Shown here one piece after another: positions 1 through 8,318 of a stretch of DNA of 64,000 nucleotides (its first letter is position 1; each line of letters starts with the position of its first letter). The notes under the pieces are model-generated. The model did no database searches and was not told where the DNA came from. It saw only the letters and a program-made list of their open reading frames with translations. Origin of the DNA: Pseudooceanicola sediminis (GTDB taxonomy: Bacteria; Pseudomonadota; Alphaproteobacteria; Rhodobacterales; Rhodobacteraceae); the NCBI RefSeq assembly GCF_003575965.1, contig NZ_QWJJ01000003.1:62001-126000 (forward strand). Direction: 5' to 3'. A program made the translations under genes and the position numbers.

Positions 1-1
1 T

Positions 2-961
2 TCCAACTGGGATGGCTACATGGCCCCCGACGCCATCGACGCCTTCAACACCGACACCGACAATACCGCCGAACTCGTGCTGCACGGCACGAACGAGGAG
101 ATCATGGGCAAGCTGATTGCCTCAAAGGGCGCGGGCTACGACGTGGTTTTCGTCTCCTCTCCCTTTGCCGAGGTGCTGAACAAGCTCGGCATCGCGGAAA
201 CGCTGGATCATGCCAAGCTGCCCAATATCGCCAACCTCTATCCGGCTGCGAACGAACTCAAGCACGATCCGGGCAACGCCTTCTCCGTGCCCTACGCCTG
301 GGGCACCACCGGGCTGTGCTACCGCGCCGATCTCATCGACGAGACGCCCGACAGCTGGTGGGATCTGCTGACCCCGCCGGATGATCTCAAGGACAAGGTG
401 ACGATGCTGGCGACCGACCGCTGGCTGCTGGCCGCGGCGCAGCTGGCCAATGGCTATTCCGTCAACACGACTGACGAGGCCGAGCTGGCCAAGGTCAAGG
501 AAGACCTGATTTCGGCCAAGCAGACGCTGCTGGCCTACGACGACACCACCTTCTACGCCAAGCTGGTCTCGGGCGAGGCGGACCTGGTGCAGGCATGGGA
601 CGGCTGGTGCAACTACGGCATCGCGGAAAACGCCGACATCAAGTACGTGATCCCGGCCGAGGGCTCCGACCTGTGGGTCGACACCATGGTGATCATCAAG
701 GGCAGCGAGCACAAGGACGCCGCCTATGCCTTCGTCAACTGGATGCTGGACGCCGAACACCACCGCTGGGCGGCGGAAAACATCCTCTACAAGGTGCCGA
801 ACAAGGCCGCGATGGAGGGTCTTGACCCGTCGCTGATCGCGACCTTCCCGAACATGGGGATCACCCCCGAGGACCTGCTGGGCTACGAACAGCTGCTCGA
901 CGTGGGCGAGGCACAGCGCGCCTATTCGCGCATCGTGTCCGAAATCAAGGCCGCCGACTGA
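2..961 (+). CDS. Polyamine-type ABC transporter substrate-binding protein, 5' truncated by window edge
   Basis: Periplasmic solute-binding protein of the PotD/PotF (spermidine/putrescine) type, inferred to deliver a cationic polyamine-like ligand to the permeases encoded next. The frame is open from base 2 and the first visible residues (SNWDGYMAPDAIDAF) match the start of the mature lobe in this family, so the signal peptide lies outside the window. Family-like features are the GTTGLCYR strand near residue 100, the DSWWDLL segment and QAWDGW in the second lobe. 319 residues are visible. It is followed 61 bases later by two permease genes and an ATPase, the standard order for this importer. 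The ligand cannot be read from sequence; putrescine, spermidine or a related amine are all possible. Confidence 0.9.
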   Translation, partial: SNWDGYMAPDAIDAFNTDTDNTAELVLHGTNEEIMGKLIASKGAGYDVVFVSSPFAEVLNKLGIAETLDHAKLPNIANLYPAANELKHDPGNAFSVPYAWGTTGLCYRADLIDETPDSWWDLLTPPDDLKDKVTMLATDRWLLAAAQLANGYSVNTTDEAELAKVKEDLISAKQTLLAYDDTTFYAKLVSGEADLVQAWDGWCNYGIAENADIKYVIPAEGSDLWVDTMVIIKGSEHKDAAYAFVNWMLDAEHHRWAAENILYKVPNKAAMEGLDPSLIATFPNMGITPEDLLGYEQLLDVGEAQRAYSRIVSEIKAAD

Positions 962-1022
962 GGCCTCCCTCCCCTGGCTCTTTGCCGCTCCGCCATGCGC
1001 GGGGCGGCGCAAAGGTGCATTG

Positions 1023-1871
1023 ATGCGTGACCGCAGACCCCTCTACCTGATGACGCCCGCGCTGGGCTGGCTCACGGCCTTCATGGTGGTGCCCTGCCTG
1101 TTGATCCTCGGCCTCGCCTTCTTTCGGCGCGGGCTTTACGGCGGCATCGAATACACCCTGACCTGGGAAAACATCCGCCTGGTGTTCGACCCGCTCTATG
1201 CCGGCATCTTTCTGAAATCGGCCTGGATTGCCGGGCTGTCGGCGCTGATCGCGGTGGTGCTGGGCTATGCCGCCGCCTATGCCATCGCCGCCATGCCCCG
1301 CCGCCACCAGCCCCTGCTGCTGTTCTTTGCCGTGCTGCCGTTCTGGTCGAACTACCTGGTGCGCACCTATGCCTGGATCGTGCTGCTGAACCGCGAAGGG
1401 CTGATCGTCCACCTTGCCCGGCTTTTGGGGTTTGAGGGAGAGCTGCCCAGCATGCTCTATACCGAAACCGCCGTCGTCGTCGGCCTGGTCTACAATTACC
1501 TGCCCTTCGTGATCCTCGCCTGCTACGCGCCCCTGTCGCGCCTCAACCCCGAGGTGTCCGAGGCCTCGCGCGATCTGGGGGCGGGCGGCTGGACCACCTT
1601 TCGCCGCGTCGTGCTGCCGATGACCGTGCCCGGCATCGCCACCGGGTTCACCTTCGTCTTCGTGCTGTCCATCGGCAATTTCGTCACCCCGGCGCTGCTG
1701 GGCGGCGGACAGTTCCAGATGATCGGCAACCTGGTCTATGCGCAGTTCCTGACGGCGAATGACTGGCCCTTTGGCGCGGCGCTGTCGATCTTCCTGATCG
1801 CCATCATGATGGGCCTGCTGACGCTCCAGACCTTCGCGTCGGAAAAGGCCTCCGGTGGCCGCAATGCGTAA
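1023..1871 (+). CDS. ABC transporter permease, PotB-like
   Basis: Inner-membrane subunit of a polyamine-type importer with about six hydrophobic segments. The cytoplasmic EAA loop that contacts the ATPase is visible near residue 180 (EASRDLGAGGWTTFRRVVLP). I chose the ATG at 1023 over the in-frame TTG at 1020 because AAAGGTG at 1011-1017 gives a usable ribosome site. The length of 282 residues is normal for PotB. Its end overlaps the start of the second permease, indicating translational coupling. Confidence 0.9.
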   Translation: MRDRRPLYLMTPALGWLTAFMVVPCLLILGLAFFRRGLYGGIEYTLTWENIRLVFDPLYAGIFLKSAWIAGLSALIAVVLGYAAAYAIAAMPRRHQPLLLFFAVLPFWSNYLVRTYAWIVLLNREGLIVHLARLLGFEGELPSMLYTETAVVVGLVYNYLPFVILACYAPLSRLNPEVSEASRDLGAGGWTTFRRVVLPMTVPGIATGFTFVFVLSIGNFVTPALLGGGQFQMIGNLVYAQFLTANDWPFGAALSIFLIAIMMGLLTLQTFASEKASGGRNA

Positions 1872-2652
1872 CGCCCCGCTGCCCCTGATGCTGGCCATCC
1901 TCGCCGCTGTCTTCGCTTTCCTCTACCTGCCGATCTCTGTCCTTGTCGCGCTGTCGTTCAACGACGGCGGCCTGCCGACCGCTTGGACCGGCTTTTCGAC
2001 CCGCTGGTACGCAGAGCTGTTCAGCAACGCCGACATCATCGGCGCGGCGCTCAACACCCTGATCGTCGCTGTCGTCTCGACGATCCTCGCCACGCTGTTC
2101 GGCACCCTGCTGGCCGTCGGGGTCGAGATCCGCCGCCGCAAGGGGCGTTTTCTTGAGACGATCATTTTCGCCCCGATGATCATCCCCGACATCGTGCTGG
2201 CCATCGCGCTGCTGTCGTTCTTCTCGCTGCTCGGCGTGACCATGGGGCTGCACACGATCATCCTGGCGCATGTCGTCTTCAACCTCGCCTTCGTCTGCTC
2301 CGTCGTGCGGGCCCGGCTGAAAACCTTCGACTGGTCGATTGTCGAGGCTTCGACCGACCTCGGCGCGCCGACCCTGACCACCCTGCGCCGCGTCATCCTG
2401 CCGGTCCTCAGCCCCGCCATCGTCGCCGGCGCGCTGCTGGCCTTTACCCTGTCGGTCGATGAATTCGTCATCGCCTTCTTTACCGCCGGGGCCGGGCGGG
2501 CCTCGACCACGCTGCCGATGCAGATCTTTGCCATGATCCGGTTCGGCGTGACCCCGGAAATCAACGCGCTTGCGACCATCGTGATGGGCATCTCGGTGCT
2601 TGCCCTCACCCTGTCGCAACGCCTCAACCGCGGTGGACTACCCGGCCAATGA
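1855..2652 (+). CDS. ABC transporter permease, PotC-like
   Basis: Second inner-membrane subunit of the importer. It has six predicted membrane segments and an EAA loop near residue 164 (EASTDLGAPTLTTLRRVILP). The start taken is GTG at 1855, 6 bases after GGAAAAGG; ATG at 1864 is the alternative and would shorten the protein by three residues. The gene overlaps the previous permease by 17 bases and the next gene by ATGA at 2649-2652. The 265-residue length is usual for PotC. Confidence 0.9.
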   Translation: MAAMRNAPLPLMLAILAAVFAFLYLPISVLVALSFNDGGLPTAWTGFSTRWYAELFSNADIIGAALNTLIVAVVSTILATLFGTLLAVGVEIRRRKGRFLETIIFAPMIIPDIVLAIALLSFFSLLGVTMGLHTIILAHVVFNLAFVCSVVRARLKTFDWSIVEASTDLGAPTLTTLRRVILPVLSPAIVAGALLAFTLSVDEFVIAFFTAGAGRASTTLPMQIFAMIRFGVTPEINALATIVMGISVLALTLSQRLNRGGLPGQ

Positions 2653-3701
2653 CCCTGCTTTCCCTCCAGAACCTGCAAAAAGACTTCGGCAAGATGCGCG
2701 CCGTCGATGACGTGTCCCTCGATATTGCCGGGAATGAATTCTTCGCCCTGCTCGGCGCGTCAGGCTCGGGCAAGACCACCCTTCTGCGGATGCTTGCGGG
2801 GTTTGAACTGCCCAGCGCCGGCCGGATCCTGCTGGATGGCCGCGACATCGCCCAGATCCCGCCGAACAAGCGCCCGGTCAACCTGATGTTTCAAAGCTAC
2901 GCGTTGTTCCCGCACATGTCCGTCGCCAAGAACATCGCCTACGGGCTTGAGATGGAGCATCTGCCGCGCGCCGAAATCAGATCCCGCGTCGGGGACATTC
3001 TGGAAACCATCCAGCTCTCCGCCCTCGCCAACCGCAAGCCTGACCAACTGTCGGGCGGTCAGCGCCAGCGCGTTGCCCTGGCCCGCGCGCTGGTCAAACG
3101 CCCGCGTCTGCTGCTGCTCGATGAACCCCTCGGTGCGCTCGACAAGAAACTGCGCGGCGACATGCAGCTGGAACTGAAACGCATTCAGGCCGATTTCGGC
3201 ATCACCTTCATCGTCGTCACCCACGATCAGGAAGAGGCGCTGGTCATGGCCGACCGCATCGCCATCCTGAAAGACGGTGCGCTGCTTCAGGTCGGCACCC
3301 CGCACGACATCTACGAACACCCCACCAGCCGCTTTGCCGCCGACTTCATCGGCGTGATGAACTTCTTTCCCGTTCACAGCGACGGCACCATCCTGCGCGC
3401 CGACGACGGTACGCAGATTGCCGCCCCGATCCCGCCGGGTCTGACGGGGGCGGCGATTGCCGCGATCCGCCCCGAACGCCTGCACCTCGATGGCTATGCC
3501 AGTGAAAATGCCCTGACGGCCCGGGTCACCGCGCTGGCCTATCACGGGCTGGATCTGCAACTGCACGTCGAAACCCCGCTGTCGCCGCGCCCCGTCATCC
3601 TGCGCCTGACCGCCGATCAGGCCGAATCCCGCGCGCCAAGGCCCGGCGATACCGTCACCCTCGGCTGGTCTGCCCGCGACACCCGCGTCTTTCCCGCCTG
3701 A
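2649..3701 (+). CDS. ABC transporter ATP-binding protein, PotA-like
   Basis: Cytoplasmic ATPase that energises the polyamine-type importer. Walker A is GASGSGKTT at residues 36-44. The signature LSGGQRQRVALARAL lies near residue 136 and the Walker B LLLLDEP follows about 20 residues later. After the nucleotide-binding domain come about 110 residues resembling a TOBE regulatory domain (DFIGVMNFFP onward, then IRPERLHL), as in PotA/UgpC proteins. Length 350 is typical. The start overlaps the permease stop (ATGA). A 55-base gap with a good ribosome site separates it from the glycosyltransferase gene, which is probably in the same transcript. Confidence 0.93.
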   Translation: MTLLSLQNLQKDFGKMRAVDDVSLDIAGNEFFALLGASGSGKTTLLRMLAGFELPSAGRILLDGRDIAQIPPNKRPVNLMFQSYALFPHMSVAKNIAYGLEMEHLPRAEIRSRVGDILETIQLSALANRKPDQLSGGQRQRVALARALVKRPRLLLLDEPLGALDKKLRGDMQLELKRIQADFGITFIVVTHDQEEALVMADRIAILKDGALLQVGTPHDIYEHPTSRFAADFIGVMNFFPVHSDGTILRADDGTQIAAPIPPGLTGAAIAAIRPERLHLDGYASENALTARVTALAYHGLDLQLHVETPLSPRPVILRLTADQAESRAPRPGDTVTLGWSARDTRVFPA

Positions 3702-3756
3702 CCCGTCCCAAGAAAACGCCCCGCCAGAGGGCCGATCCCACCGCAGAGGAGCCACC

Positions 3757-5034
3757 ATGACCCAGAAAACCTTCGCCTTCTTCCCCGAGGCCGCCTTTGG
3801 CCCCGCCCTCAACTCGGTCGGCATCGCGCAGGCGGTCGAACGCATGGGCCACAAGGCCGTCTTCCTGTCCGACCCCGGCTTTGTCGATGTCTACAAGGGC
3901 TACGGGTTCGAGGCCCACGCCGTGAACCTTTCCGCCCCCATGCCCCCCGAACAGATGGCAAAGTTCTGGGAGGATTTCATCAACGGCCACATCCCGAACT
4001 TCCGCAAGGCCCCCATCGACCAGCTGGACAACTACGTGAAGGAGTGCTGGGAGGCGATCGTGGATTCCGCCAAATGGGCCGAAAAGGACCTGCCCTCGGT
4101 CCTCGCCGCGATCAAACCCGACGTGATTTCCGTCGACAACGTGATCCTGTTCCCCGCGATCAAGCAATATGGCGTGCCCTGGGTCCGCATCATCTCCTGC
4201 TCGGAGAACGAGATCGAGGATGACGCGATCCCGCCGCACCTCTCGGGCATGTCGGAAACCGACACCGAAGGCCACGCCGCCTTTCGCGCGAAATTCCACG
4301 AGGTGATCAAGCCGATCCACGACGATTTCAACGCCTTCCTCGCCACCACCGGCGAAGATCCGTACCCCCTCGGCCAGTTCTTCGAGGCGTCGCCCTTCAT
4401 GAACCTGCTGCTCTACCCCGAGCAGGTGAAATACCACCGCCCCGAACCGCTGAACCCCGCGCAGTTTCAATACCTTGAAGGCTGCGTGCGTCAGGATGCC
4501 CCCTACACGGTGCCGACCTTCAAGGCCAACAACGACGGCCCTCTGCTTTATATCTCCTTCGGTTCGCTAGGGGCAGGGGATACCGACCTGCTGAAACGCC
4601 TGATCACCCTGATCGGCACCACCCGCTACCGAGCGCTGGTCAACGTGGGCGACTACAAGGACCAATACGGCGACCTGCCCGACAACGTCATCATCGACAG
4701 CTGGTTCCCCCAGCCTTCGGTCATCCCGCAGGTCGATGCGGTCATCCACCACGGCGGCAACAACTCTTTCACCGAATGCCTTTATTTCGGCAAACCCGCG
4801 ATCATCATGTCCTATGTCTGGGATGGCCACGACAACGCCATGCGCGTGCAGGAAACCGGCCACGGCTTCCGCTCGGACCGGTACGAGTGGACCGACGAGG
4901 AGCTGATCGCCAAGATCGAGGCCTGCCTGAGCGATGCCGACATGGCCGCGCGCCTCGCCACCACCTCCGCCCATATGCAATCGCAAAACGGCCAGGAAAA
5001 GGCCGCCAAGATCCTCGTGAGCCTGACAGAATGA
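3757..5034 (+). CDS. GT1-type glycosyltransferase (macrolide/UDP-glycosyltransferase-like)
   Basis: Predicted soluble GT-B-fold transferase of the GT1/MGT type. The N-terminal half has the acceptor-domain pattern (GIAQAVERMGHKAVFLSDPGF). The C-terminal half has the donor-nucleotide motif HHGGNNSFTECLYFGKP near residues 331-347, equivalent to the HCG/HGG-GxxS/T-E box. Length 425 is normal. GAGGAG sits 8 bases before the ATG. Its place between a polyamine-type importer and cupin/aldehyde dehydrogenase genes is unusual, since these enzymes normally modify small hydrophobic acceptors. The acceptor is unknown. It may glycosylate the imported compound or a derivative, but that is inference from position only. 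The stop overlaps the next start (ATGA). Confidence 0.82.
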   Translation: MTQKTFAFFPEAAFGPALNSVGIAQAVERMGHKAVFLSDPGFVDVYKGYGFEAHAVNLSAPMPPEQMAKFWEDFINGHIPNFRKAPIDQLDNYVKECWEAIVDSAKWAEKDLPSVLAAIKPDVISVDNVILFPAIKQYGVPWVRIISCSENEIEDDAIPPHLSGMSETDTEGHAAFRAKFHEVIKPIHDDFNAFLATTGEDPYPLGQFFEASPFMNLLLYPEQVKYHRPEPLNPAQFQYLEGCVRQDAPYTVPTFKANNDGPLLYISFGSLGAGDTDLLKRLITLIGTTRYRALVNVGDYKDQYGDLPDNVIIDSWFPQPSVIPQVDAVIHHGGNNSFTECLYFGKPAIIMSYVWDGHDNAMRVQETGHGFRSDRYEWTDEELIAKIEACLSDADMAARLATTSAHMQSQNGQEKAAKILVSLTE

Positions 5035-5387
5035 CGCTTTCCTCCTCCGCCCCGCATATCCACGCCGCCAGCACGTACGACGACCTTGTCGACTGGGGCG
5101 ACCAGCCCGACATGATCGCGGGTCAGTCGCACAACACCGGCCGCCTGCTGTTCAAGGGGCCCAACAACAGCCCCGAAACCGGCATCTGGGTCTGCACCCC
5201 CGGCACCTGGCGCCTGTCCATCCCGCGCGACGAATTCTGCCATTTCACCGCCGGGCGCGCCACCTACACAAGCGACGACGGCGAGGTGATCGAGGTCACC
5301 CCCGGCACCTGCGTCCTGTTCCCCGCCGGCTGGAGCGGACAGGCGACGATTCACCAGACCATCCGCAACATCTACATGCTGAGCTGA
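5031..5387 (+). CDS. Small cupin, DUF861/Cupin_3 family (copy 1)
   Basis: 118-residue single-domain cupin of the DUF861 type (also found in ureidoglycine aminohydrolase-like proteins). The conserved block IPRDEFCHFTAGRATYTSDD is followed by GEVIEVTPGTCVLFPAGWSG, the usual two-part barrel signature. The start at 5031 overlaps the glycosyltransferase stop. It is a paralogue of the next gene; the two share the layout DW-----MI-GxSH--G-LL-KGP and DEFCHF. In other bacteria such cupins sit beside polyamine catabolism genes, which fits the importer and aldehyde dehydrogenase here. The catalytic or binding role is not established. Confidence 0.85.
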   Translation: MTLSSSAPHIHAASTYDDLVDWGDQPDMIAGQSHNTGRLLFKGPNNSPETGIWVCTPGTWRLSIPRDEFCHFTAGRATYTSDDGEVIEVTPGTCVLFPAGWSGQATIHQTIRNIYMLS

Positions 5388-5392
5388 CACAT

Positions 5393-5737
5393 ATGAAAAC
5401 CCCCGTCATGACCTCCCCCCTCTCCATCACCGACACCACCGACTGGGGCCTGATCCCCACGATGATCGAGGGCGAGAGCCACACCTCCGGCAAGCTGCTG
5501 CACAAGGGGCCGAATGGTGAAAACGAATGCGGCCTCTGGATCTGCACGCCCGGCAAATGGGCCTGCCACGTCACCCGTGACGAATTCTGCCACTTCCTGC
5601 AAGGCCGCGCGACCTACGTCCACGAGGATGGCGAGGTGATCGAGATCACGCCCGACACCGCCGCCTTCTTTCCGCAGGACTGGCGCGGCACCTGCACCGT
5701 GCATGAGACGGTCAAGAAGGTCTATATGATCAGATGA
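5393..5737 (+). CDS. Small cupin, DUF861/Cupin_3 family (copy 2)
   Basis: 114-residue paralogue of the preceding cupin, probably from tandem duplication. It contains VTRDEFCHFLQGRATYVHED and GEVIEITPDTAAFFPQDWRG. The ATG at 5393 follows the first cupin by only 5 bases; an internal ATG at 5408 is a possible shorter start. The stop overlaps the aldehyde dehydrogenase start (ATGA at 5734-5737), so all genes from 5031 to 7218 look translationally coupled. Two adjacent diverged copies suggest either a heteromer or separate ligands. Confidence 0.85.
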   Translation: MKTPVMTSPLSITDTTDWGLIPTMIEGESHTSGKLLHKGPNGENECGLWICTPGKWACHVTRDEFCHFLQGRATYVHEDGEVIEITPDTAAFFPQDWRGTCTVHETVKKVYMIR

Positions 5738-7218
5738 GCTATTACCGCGCCCCCGGTCTGCACCCCTCCGCAGGCCCCCAGCACCCCGTCATCGACCCGG
5801 CCACGCTGGAAACCGTCGGCCAGCGCGTCACGGTGACGCAAACCGAACTCGACGACACGATCACCCGCGTCGACGCCGCACAGGCCCTCTGGAAAAAGGT
5901 CGACGCCAAGACCCGCGCCCAGATCCTGCACCGCCTCGCCAACCGCATCGAATCCAGCGATTTCACCGACTGCGCCATCCTGATGAGCCGCGAGATGGGC
6001 AAACCCTATCCCGACGCCATAGGCGAGCTGGCGAACGTCGCCCCGGTGTTCCGCTACTACGCCGAAATGGCGCGCGATGACGCGGGCAAGATCGCGGGCA
6101 CCACGCAGGCGGGATCGCTGCAATACGCCCGCTACGAACCGCTGGGCGTGTCGGTCCACATCATGCCCTTCAACTTTCCGGTGCTGCTGATGTGCTGGAC
6201 GGTCGCGGCCTCGCTGGCCGCCGGCAACGGCTGCATCATCAAACCGGCCGAGGCGACGACCCTGTCGACCCTCGACTTCTGCCGCGTCTTCGATGACCTT
6301 CCCCAAGACCTTGTTGCCTGCCTGCCGGGCGGGGCCGCGACCGGTCAGGCGCTGGTCGAAAGCCCGCGCACCCATGCCGTCGCCTTCACCGGATCGGTCG
6401 CCGCAGGCCGCGCGGTTGCCGCCGCCGCCGGGGCCCGGATGAAACCCGCGGTGATCGAGGCGGGCGGTTCGGACCCGATGATCATCACCGCCTCCGCGCC
6501 GATCGAGATCGCCGCCGCAGGCGCAGTCACCGGCGCGTTCCACCTCACGGGCCAAGTCTGCACCTCGACCGAACGCCTCTATGTGGTGGACAGCATCCAC
6601 GATGCCTTCGTGGCCGAATTCAAAACCCAGACCGAGGCCCTGCGCATCGGCAACGGGCTGGAAAAATCCGAAATCGGCCCGCTGGTCAGTGAACCGGCCC
6701 GCCAGAAGGTCGAACGCCTTGTCGCGGATGCGCTGGCCAAGGGCGCGACCCTGATCACCGGCGGCACGCGTGGCACCTACGGCCCCGGCTGGTTCTACGC
6801 GCCGACCATCCTGACCGGGTGCACCCCCGACATGGATATCCTGCACGAGGAATGCTTCGGCCCCGTCGCCGCCATCTGCCGCGTGCCCGATTTCGACGCC
6901 GCGATCGCAGCGGCAAACGACACGCCCTTCGGCCTCGGCGCGGCGATCTTCACCACCGACCTGGCCGAGGCGCACGAGGCGTCAGAGCGGCTCGACTCCG
7001 GCATGGTCTGGATCAACAACCCGATGATCGACAACGATGCGCTGCCCTTCGGCGGCTGGAAGGCGTCGGGCATGGGCCGCGAACTGGGGCGGCAGGGCCT
7101 CGATGCCTTCCGGCGCTCGAAAATGGTGATCCTCGATCACAGACCGAAACGTCACGACTGGTGGTATCCCTACCCGGACGAATGGTTCCTCGATGCGGGC
7201 GGGCGCAAACTGGTGTGA
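5734..7218 (+). CDS. NAD(P)-dependent aldehyde dehydrogenase family protein
   Basis: Oxidises an aldehyde to an acid using NAD(P). Catalytic features: oxyanion Asn147 in PFNFPV, FTGS at 218-221 of the nucleotide fold, general-base Glu242 in IEAGGSDP, and nucleophile Cys276 in GQVCTSTE. Length 494 is standard. The pattern is closest to succinate-semialdehyde/aminoaldehyde-type dehydrogenases. As the last gene of a polyamine-type import operon it plausibly oxidises an aminoaldehyde or semialdehyde formed from the imported amine. No amine oxidase or transaminase that would form the aldehyde is present in the visible part of the operon. Confidence 0.9.
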   Translation: MSYYRAPGLHPSAGPQHPVIDPATLETVGQRVTVTQTELDDTITRVDAAQALWKKVDAKTRAQILHRLANRIESSDFTDCAILMSREMGKPYPDAIGELANVAPVFRYYAEMARDDAGKIAGTTQAGSLQYARYEPLGVSVHIMPFNFPVLLMCWTVAASLAAGNGCIIKPAEATTLSTLDFCRVFDDLPQDLVACLPGGAATGQALVESPRTHAVAFTGSVAAGRAVAAAAGARMKPAVIEAGGSDPMIITASAPIEIAAAGAVTGAFHLTGQVCTSTERLYVVDSIHDAFVAEFKTQTEALRIGNGLEKSEIGPLVSEPARQKVERLVADALAKGATLITGGTRGTYGPGWFYAPTILTGCTPDMDILHEECFGPVAAICRVPDFDAAIAAANDTPFGLGAAIFTTDLAEAHEASERLDSGMVWINNPMIDNDALPFGGWKASGMGRELGRQGLDAFRRSKMVILDHRPKRHDWWYPYPDEWFLDAGGRKLV

Positions 7219-7575
7219 TCAACCTCGGCTAACGCGCCAATCGCAAAAAAGTTCACCATGATTCCGCCGCCTCACGCCGCTTTGGACGCTGTGTGAGGCG
7301 GCGAGAACGGCAAAACAGCCTCGGATTCCGTGCCGAATTGCCCGATAAATGCGGGAAAAACCCCGCTCGGCGGCCCGCCGCCACCCAATAAAACAACGCT
7401 TTCCCCAATAAATCAGCGCGCCGATGCTGCATTGGTGCGCGGTTACTGAAAAGTTGACGGCGAAAAGCCGCCGTTCACCAATTGCGCACTTTGAATTTAC
7501 CAAGAAATTTCCGATGGTCGGTCAGGGCCGCTCGGGACAGGGGCCTGTTTGCATACCTAGACCTAGAGAGATCGA
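7219..7575. other. 357-bp intergenic region with hairpin and structured leader candidate
   Basis: No convincing gene here; a 94-codon frame on the minus strand at 7219-7503 has no family features or good ribosome site. The region holds a strong inverted repeat at 7265-7303 (separate entry). It also holds a nested inverted structure: ATTGGTG at 7431-7437 pairs with CACCAAT at 7476-7482, enclosing CGGC-GAAAA-GCCG. The second structure ends about 94 bases before the CHAP gene, so it may be part of its promoter or leader. TTGACG at 7454-7459 resembles a -35 box but lacks a good -10. Confidence 0.4.
7265..7303 (+). terminator. 11-bp stem hairpin after the aldehyde dehydrogenase gene
   Basis: Perfect arms CGCCGCCTCAC (7265-7275) and GTGAGGCGGCG (7293-7303) with a 17-base loop, 47 bases after the operon stop. 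There is no T-run, so it may be a factor-assisted terminator or a 3' stabilising hairpin rather than a classical intrinsic terminator. Confidence 0.45.
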
Positions 7576-8124
7576 ATGAGCGTGACAAACGCCCGTGCGC
7601 CTTGGCTCAAGCTGCCGATGCTCTGCGCACTCCTTCTGACCGCTGCGGCCTGTTCGCAAACCAATTCCTCCCAGACGATGTCTGGCCTGGACCCTGACCG
7701 GGAAGCTTTCGCCTTTGCCGAAGTGCAAAGCCTCAAGGCTGCCGGACGCCGCGTCTGGTGCGTGCCCTTCGCGCGCAACGTCAGCGGTATCGACATCTAC
7801 GGCGATGCCCGCACATGGTGGAGCCAGGCCCGCGGCACATTCGTGCAGGCCCAGACGCCCAAGGTCGGCGCCGTGATGGCCTTCAAGGCGACCGGCTCCA
7901 TGCCGTTGGGCCATGTCGCCGTCGTTTCCGGCATCAAGTCGAGCCGTGAAATCCTGGTCGACCACGCCAATTGGGAACGCAACGAGATTTCGGTCGCGAT
8001 GGACGTGATCGACGTGTCGGAAAAGAACGACTGGACCAAGGTGCGCCTTGAAAGCAATCCCAACCAGTTCGGCAGCGTCTATCCCACCCACGGTTTCATC
8101 CTGCCCGCCAAGATCACCGAGTGA
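7576..8124 (+). CDS. CHAP-domain lipoprotein (putative peptidoglycan amidase/endopeptidase)
   Basis: 182-residue predicted lipoprotein with an NlpC/P60-like CHAP domain, a fold that cuts peptidoglycan cross-links or the amide bond. The signal segment ends in the lipobox LTAAAC with lipidated Cys26. The catalytic pattern is Cys62 in WCVPFARNVSG and His113 in GHVAVVSG, with DHANW at 129-133 supplying the third polar residue. The VPFAR context is common in proteobacterial CHAP proteins. It stands alone, with a terminator just downstream at 8160-8190. AGAGAG about 6 bases before the ATG is the ribosome site. The exact bond cleaved is unknown. Confidence 0.82.
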   Translation: MSVTNARAPWLKLPMLCALLLTAAACSQTNSSQTMSGLDPDREAFAFAEVQSLKAAGRRVWCVPFARNVSGIDIYGDARTWWSQARGTFVQAQTPKVGAVMAFKATGSMPLGHVAVVSGIKSSREILVDHANWERNEISVAMDVIDVSEKNDWTKVRLESNPNQFGSVYPTHGFILPAKITE

Positions 8125-8159
8125 TCGGCCGATCCCGGCCAGGCACCTGACCATGCGCG

Positions 8160-8190
8160 CGCCCCGGATCCCGCAGGGCCGGGGCGTTTT
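8160..8190 (+). terminator. Intrinsic terminator of the CHAP gene
   Basis: Arms CGCCCCGG (8160-8167) and CCGGGGCG (8179-8186), with an inner CCC/GGG pair, followed by TTTT at 8187-8190. Confidence 0.75.
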
Positions 8191-8253
8191 GCATAGGTTA
8201 AGCACGGTCCGTCAACCCGGCCCCGCCGGGACAGGAACCGCTTTGAAAAACCG

Positions 8254-8318
8254 TTCAGATACCGCTCAGACACCGTCAAGATACCGACGTCGGGATTCGC
8301 GGGTTTCCTGAATTAACC
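8254..8318. repeat. 11-bp iteron-like tandem repeat, locus 1 (3 units) plus conserved TTAACC tail
   Basis: Units TTCAGATACCG, CTCAGACACCG and TCAAGATACCG lie end to end at 8254-8286 with an exact 11-bp period. ACGT follows directly, and after 26 bases TTAACC at 8313-8318. The whole block is matched at 62648-62712 with identical spacing; the unit type also occurs at 29894-29937. The consensus is NNNAGAYACCG. TTAACC resembles the CtrA half-site used by alphaproteobacteria, but that link is inference. Confidence 0.85.

Noticed and set aside
7219-7503. 94-codon minus-strand frame in the gap after the aldehyde dehydrogenase
   Set aside because: No ribosome site, no recognisable domain, and it overlaps the inverted repeats.
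8254-8286. Plasmid-type replication origin from iteron-like repeats
   Set aside because: No replication initiator gene is near any of the three loci, so an origin cannot be claimed.
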